From Clarireedia homoeocarpa (Eukaryota > Ascomycota > Leotiomycetes > Helotiales > Rutstroemiaceae): DNA of 64,000 bases. The first letter of the stretch is position 1. Each line of letters starts with the position of its first letter. The position numbers were made by a program, and so were the translations under genes. The stretch covers positions 62,001 through 126,000 of the forward strand of contig LNKV01000060.1 in NCBI GenBank assembly GCA_001465935.1, in the 5' to 3' direction. Positions 60,685-64,000 of the stretch are shown piece by piece. The notes under the pieces are model-generated. The model made no database searches. It saw only the letters and a list, made by a program, of their open reading frames with translations, and had not been told where the DNA came from.

Positions 60685-61731
60685 ATGGGTTGAATTTATG
60701 ATACTTTGACGTTTTTGGGGGATTATCACTGGAGTTGGCAGGGAAAGGAGGCTTTTTGGGTTTTTGAGGATGAGAAGGACCTTTTAAGAAAGCAAGGAGT
60801 TCCTTTTGGATGACGGTGTTAATACGGCTCTTTTTTTTTGTGTTGCCTGAGAGGATAGCGATGCTGGTCGGGTTTGCCAGCTTCCGTGGAACCATATGAT
60901 AGACTTTTATGGGACTGGATTACCAGGGGGCGGCAACGATAATGATCCTGTACTTGTCGTTCTCTTGTAGGAAATGCGTGCCCCGATGAATAGTCAATGT
61001 GGACGGACACGCTGCAGCTGCAGTGCAATTTCATGCATTGTTTATTACATTATTTACACGGAATTTGGCTGAACATCCTTACCGGAGTACACAGACTCAA
61101 TCTTGATTACTCGGCCGCGTAGTAAAAGATGGATTTGTCCAATCCAGAGTCGAAGTAGATAGTTTCCGTCATGTTTCACCAGCAGAAGCCGGCCGTCGGG
61201 AGAGAAAAAAAAGAATTTTCTGAGCTGACTAATACGAAATATCCGAGCTGACTAATACGAGAGCTCCAAACGGTTGCAAGTAACTACGCGTGCTACCTTG
61301 TCGTACGTTAATTCACGTTAGCCTTCGATTTTGAACCAATTCCACACTCTCCCACCCTTCCCACTTCCTCCAACCCCCCATCTTTTTCTTTTCTTTCCCT
61401 TTCCCATACAACATCCACCTTTTTCCCATTGATCCCCACTTTCCTCTGCGCATAGGTAGCTGCAGCTTCGACTGCATATCTACCTATTGTAATCCATTAC
61501 ATCTATTTTCTGTTTTTATCGCCGAGCATAATACCAGACTAAGGGTATTATTGTTTTCAACCTTGCGACGCAACGCGACGCCGTCGAAGCTGCTCTCTCC
61601 GCCATTGCCATCGCCATCGCCTTGATACCCACAAGCAGAGCTGATAGGATACGACTGTCCTTCACCTGTCAACTGTTCATCAAAGCTTTCATCAGTTATA
61701 TCAACAAGACTAAAGCACAACAACCATCAAA
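60685..61731. promoter_or_regulatory. NDC80 downstream and SR-protein upstream region
   Basis: About 1.05 kb. A 16-nt direct repeat (GAGCTGACTAATACGA) occurs at 61222-61237 and 61245-61260; each copy contains TGACTAA, an AP-1/Gcn4-like core. The part at 61345-61440 is strongly C/T-rich, as in many fungal core promoters. Confidence 0.5.
61222..61260 (+). repeat. Two 16-nt direct repeats with TGACTAA cores
   Basis: Perfect copies of GAGCTGACTAATACGA start 23 nt apart (two helical turns), about 470-510 nt upstream of the SR-protein start codon. They may be paired bZIP sites; this is an inference from the core sequence only. Confidence 0.6.
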
Positions 61732-63461
61732 ATGACGGAAGTTTCGTCCACCAGGCTTTATCTGGGAAATCTACCTCGTACCGGTTAGGGAACTACCTCA
61801 ACTTATTTCGCGCACATGTTACACTGGCTAACCGATTTTTCTTCCAGCAACCAAGGCTGATGTGGAGGCACACTTTGCGACCCATGGCCATGGCGAGATC
61901 ACTGAGATCAAGCTTATGAATGGCTTCGGCTTCATCGAATACAAAGATGCCATGGACGCTCGCGACGTAGTTCCTGGTATGGGAACCCTCTTTTTTGGAT
62001 ATTTTTTTTGGGGGGGGGGGGAGGGCTTTCTCTCTTTTTTTTCTTTCTCTTTTTTGAAACAACAAGTCTTGGGTTTACAAAAAGCAAGGACTCATACTAA
62101 CTGCTTATCTTCTGCGCAGCTTTCCATGGCTCCGACTTTATGGGCGAGCGATTGACTGTACAATTCGCCCGCGGTACTCGCAATCGAGATACCTTTGCCA
62201 ATACTGAGCGCAATGCACCACCTCGTCCTAGACGCACCCCGCATCGCATGCAAATCTCTGGACTTCCAGGTGAGACCAGCTGGCAGGTCTGTTTCCCCCG
62301 TTCCTTCCCCCGGACTCTTGGATCTCAATTCTTGCTATTTGGACTATGAAGCAACATCATAATTGGACGCCTTCCTTCCTTGTTTGTAGACCATTACTGG
62401 CCATATTACCATTGTAATCCTGGTCAGCATCGCGCATGTTATTGGAATTTGCTATTTCATTCCATAACAGAATGCTAGTGCATTTGCGCCGGCAGCCAGG
62501 GTTAATGGACTTATATACTTACGCCCCTCGTGTCTGGCCTTTCTTATCATGTCTCGGCTCCTTTCTGCTCTCGTTGCTTGCTACTGCCCTTGCATTTCCG
62601 GACAATGGTCATTTTGCGCGCAAAGACAGATGGCCAGCCCGTTGGACCATGTAAAACCGCTTCCTTTCATGGCCATATTTTCCTGGCTACTAATTCAAGG
62701 GCAACAATCCACACCTTGGCGCTTGCAACACTACAGACCTGGACAACAACTTACATGGATTCTGGATGTAGGATCTGAAAGACTTTGCTCGTCAATCCAG
62801 CCTCGACGTCGTTTACTCCGAAACCGGTCGTGACCGTGACGGTAAAGGGTAAGCAATAGAGCACACGAATTGGGGATACAATTACTAATGCTAACAAAAT
62901 AGAAGCTTTGTTGAGTTTGAAACTGCCGCAGACCTCAAGACTGCAGTTGAGAAGCTTGACGGCCGTGAATTTAAAGGCGCCCGAGTAACCTGCACTGCCG
63001 ATGTAAGTCGCAAATACCCACTAAAATCGTTCCCCTAAGGTTTTACTAATTTTGAACCCAATTAGACCCAACCGGATATCCCTCGTGATCGAGCTCGATC
63101 TCGATCTCCGATGCCCCGTGGACGACCATATCCAGTTGATGATTATGATCGTCGTGGTCCTCCTCGAGGCTATAGTCCTCGTCGCGATGGTTACCGTGAC
63201 AGAAGTCCACCTCGCCGTGGATATTATGACGATGATCGCCGTTACGGACGTTCACCACCAAGACCTCGTGGTCCTATCGATGACTACCCACCTCCCCCAC
63301 GCCGTGGTGGTTTCGATGACCCTTATCGTCGAGACTACCCACCCGCTGACCCCTACGTCAACGGCCATGGTCGACCACCTTACGATCGTCCTCCTCGCGA
63401 CTATCCACCAAGGGATGCCGGATATGCTGATGACGGTTACCGTCGTGGCCGCTATTGGTAA
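61732..63461 (+). CDS. SR-family splicing factor with two RRMs (SRSF1/Srp2 type)
   Basis: This nuclear RNA-binding protein probably acts in splice-site selection and mRNA export. Six exons (61732-61783, 61848-61976, 62120-62286, 62772-62848, 62903-63002, 63066-63461) give 306 aa. RRM1 is at about residues 7-85, with RNP2 (LYLGNLP) and RNP1-like (GFGFIEYKD). RRM2 is a pseudo-RRM carrying SWQDLKD (residues 114-120), the signature of SRSF1 relatives, and KGSFVEFET. The C-terminus is rich in Arg, Asp, Pro, Gly and RS/SR pairs (RARSRSPMPRGR, RRDGYRDRSPPRRG), ending RRGRYW. Intron 3 (62287-62771) is 485 nt, far longer than others here, and splits SWQ from DLKD. It contains a strong internal acceptor at 62389 leading to an in-frame stop, a possible poison exon for autoregulation. 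Intron 2 holds long T and G runs. Confidence 0.93.
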
Positions 63462-64000
63462 ATCATCCTTCCAAATAGGTTCGCGCAGTGACCTTTTTGG
63501 ATTCCGCTCACATGACATAGATTCTAATGACTACGGGTGGGATATGACATGTTCTCTATTGATGATACTAAGTGAATTAGCCAAGAGGTGTTTGCAGGTA
63601 AAGTCTTCGCATCTTCCACGCAAGGTTATGGTGTGAATACAGGGATTTTTTCAGTTTGGCTCTCTTTTCGATCGGGCTCTATTCTTTTTCTTATCCAAAA
63701 GCATGTTGTCTCCCTTCGCTGTATACGAGAACATGGAATGTTTTTCGGGGGTTTGGAGCGGGTGGGGCTGATCAGACGTATTTATGACTTCATCGAGACG
63801 ACGTGTACTTCATAGGAATTAATGATGATTTTTATTGCAAGATGAATGCATGAATCGTAATTAGTAGTAACTGTTTTGTATATATATACAATATCCCCGA
63901 ACATGATGAGGTTTCGGCTTTGATTCTCCGGTGTCTAAAACGCCATATATCAGGTATCCTAAAATTCTCTACTTTCCCCAATATCGCACACATCAAATAG
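63462..64000. other. Downstream of the SR-protein gene
   Basis: Presumably 3' untranslated and intergenic sequence; an open frame of 75 codons at 63588-63815 has no protein character. No feature recognised up to the window edge. Confidence 0.5.

Overview
This window is nuclear DNA of a filamentous ascomycete (Pezizomycotina). Gene density, many 45-65 nt introns with CTAAC-like branch points, and the gene set suggest a Leotiomycetes/Helotiales-type genome, but the order is an inference that I could not test. I recognise 25 protein genes with good support, one weakly supported small gene and one decayed gene. I see no rRNA, convincing tRNA, transposon, CRISPR array, phage or secondary-metabolite cluster.

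Layout. 1-8.3 kb: an RGG-box protein of unknown function, prefoldin subunit 5, a doubtful two-exon ORF and a frameshifted 2EXR-domain pseudogene. 9-24.4 kb: TRAPPC11, the Rpd3L subunit Rxt2, the phospholipid methyltransferase Opi3, a Nit1-type amidase, the mitochondrial glycine carrier Hem25, an unknown coiled-coil protein with a His/Pro tract, and prefoldin subunit 1. 25-36.6 kb: an alkaline ceramidase, a TMF/Sgm1-type golgin, a peroxisomal (SKL-ended) alpha/beta hydrolase, the BRCT scaffold Rtt107 and the ESCRT-II subunit Vps25. 37-47.8 kb: the ER sorting nexin Mdm1, the tRNA m7G methyltransferase Trm8, a small unknown membrane protein, a CCDC174-like protein and a proline-rich single-pass membrane protein. 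47.8-52.3 kb is a 4.5 kb stretch without a credible gene, containing a GGGAAA repeat with G-quadruplex potential. 52.3-63.5 kb: HMG-CoA synthase, an HSL-type esterase, Pex14, the kinetochore protein Ndc80 and an SRSF1/Srp2-type SR protein.

The genes are housekeeping genes that alternate strands. They do not form an operon-like or pathway cluster. Shared themes are membrane traffic and lipids (TRAPPC11, TMF, Vps25, Mdm1, Opi3, ceramidase, HMG-CoA synthase), prefoldin (two subunits 17 kb apart) and peroxisomes (Pex14, SKL hydrolase); I regard these as coincidental. The most interesting points are gene-structure details: a 7-nt microexon in PEX14, a terminal exon of MDM1 hidden behind a read-through stop, two GC-AG introns in neighbouring divergent genes, and a 485-nt intron with a possible poison exon in the SR-protein gene. 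All exon joins were made by eye from splice consensus, frame continuity and remembered family sequences. None has been checked against RNA or a database.
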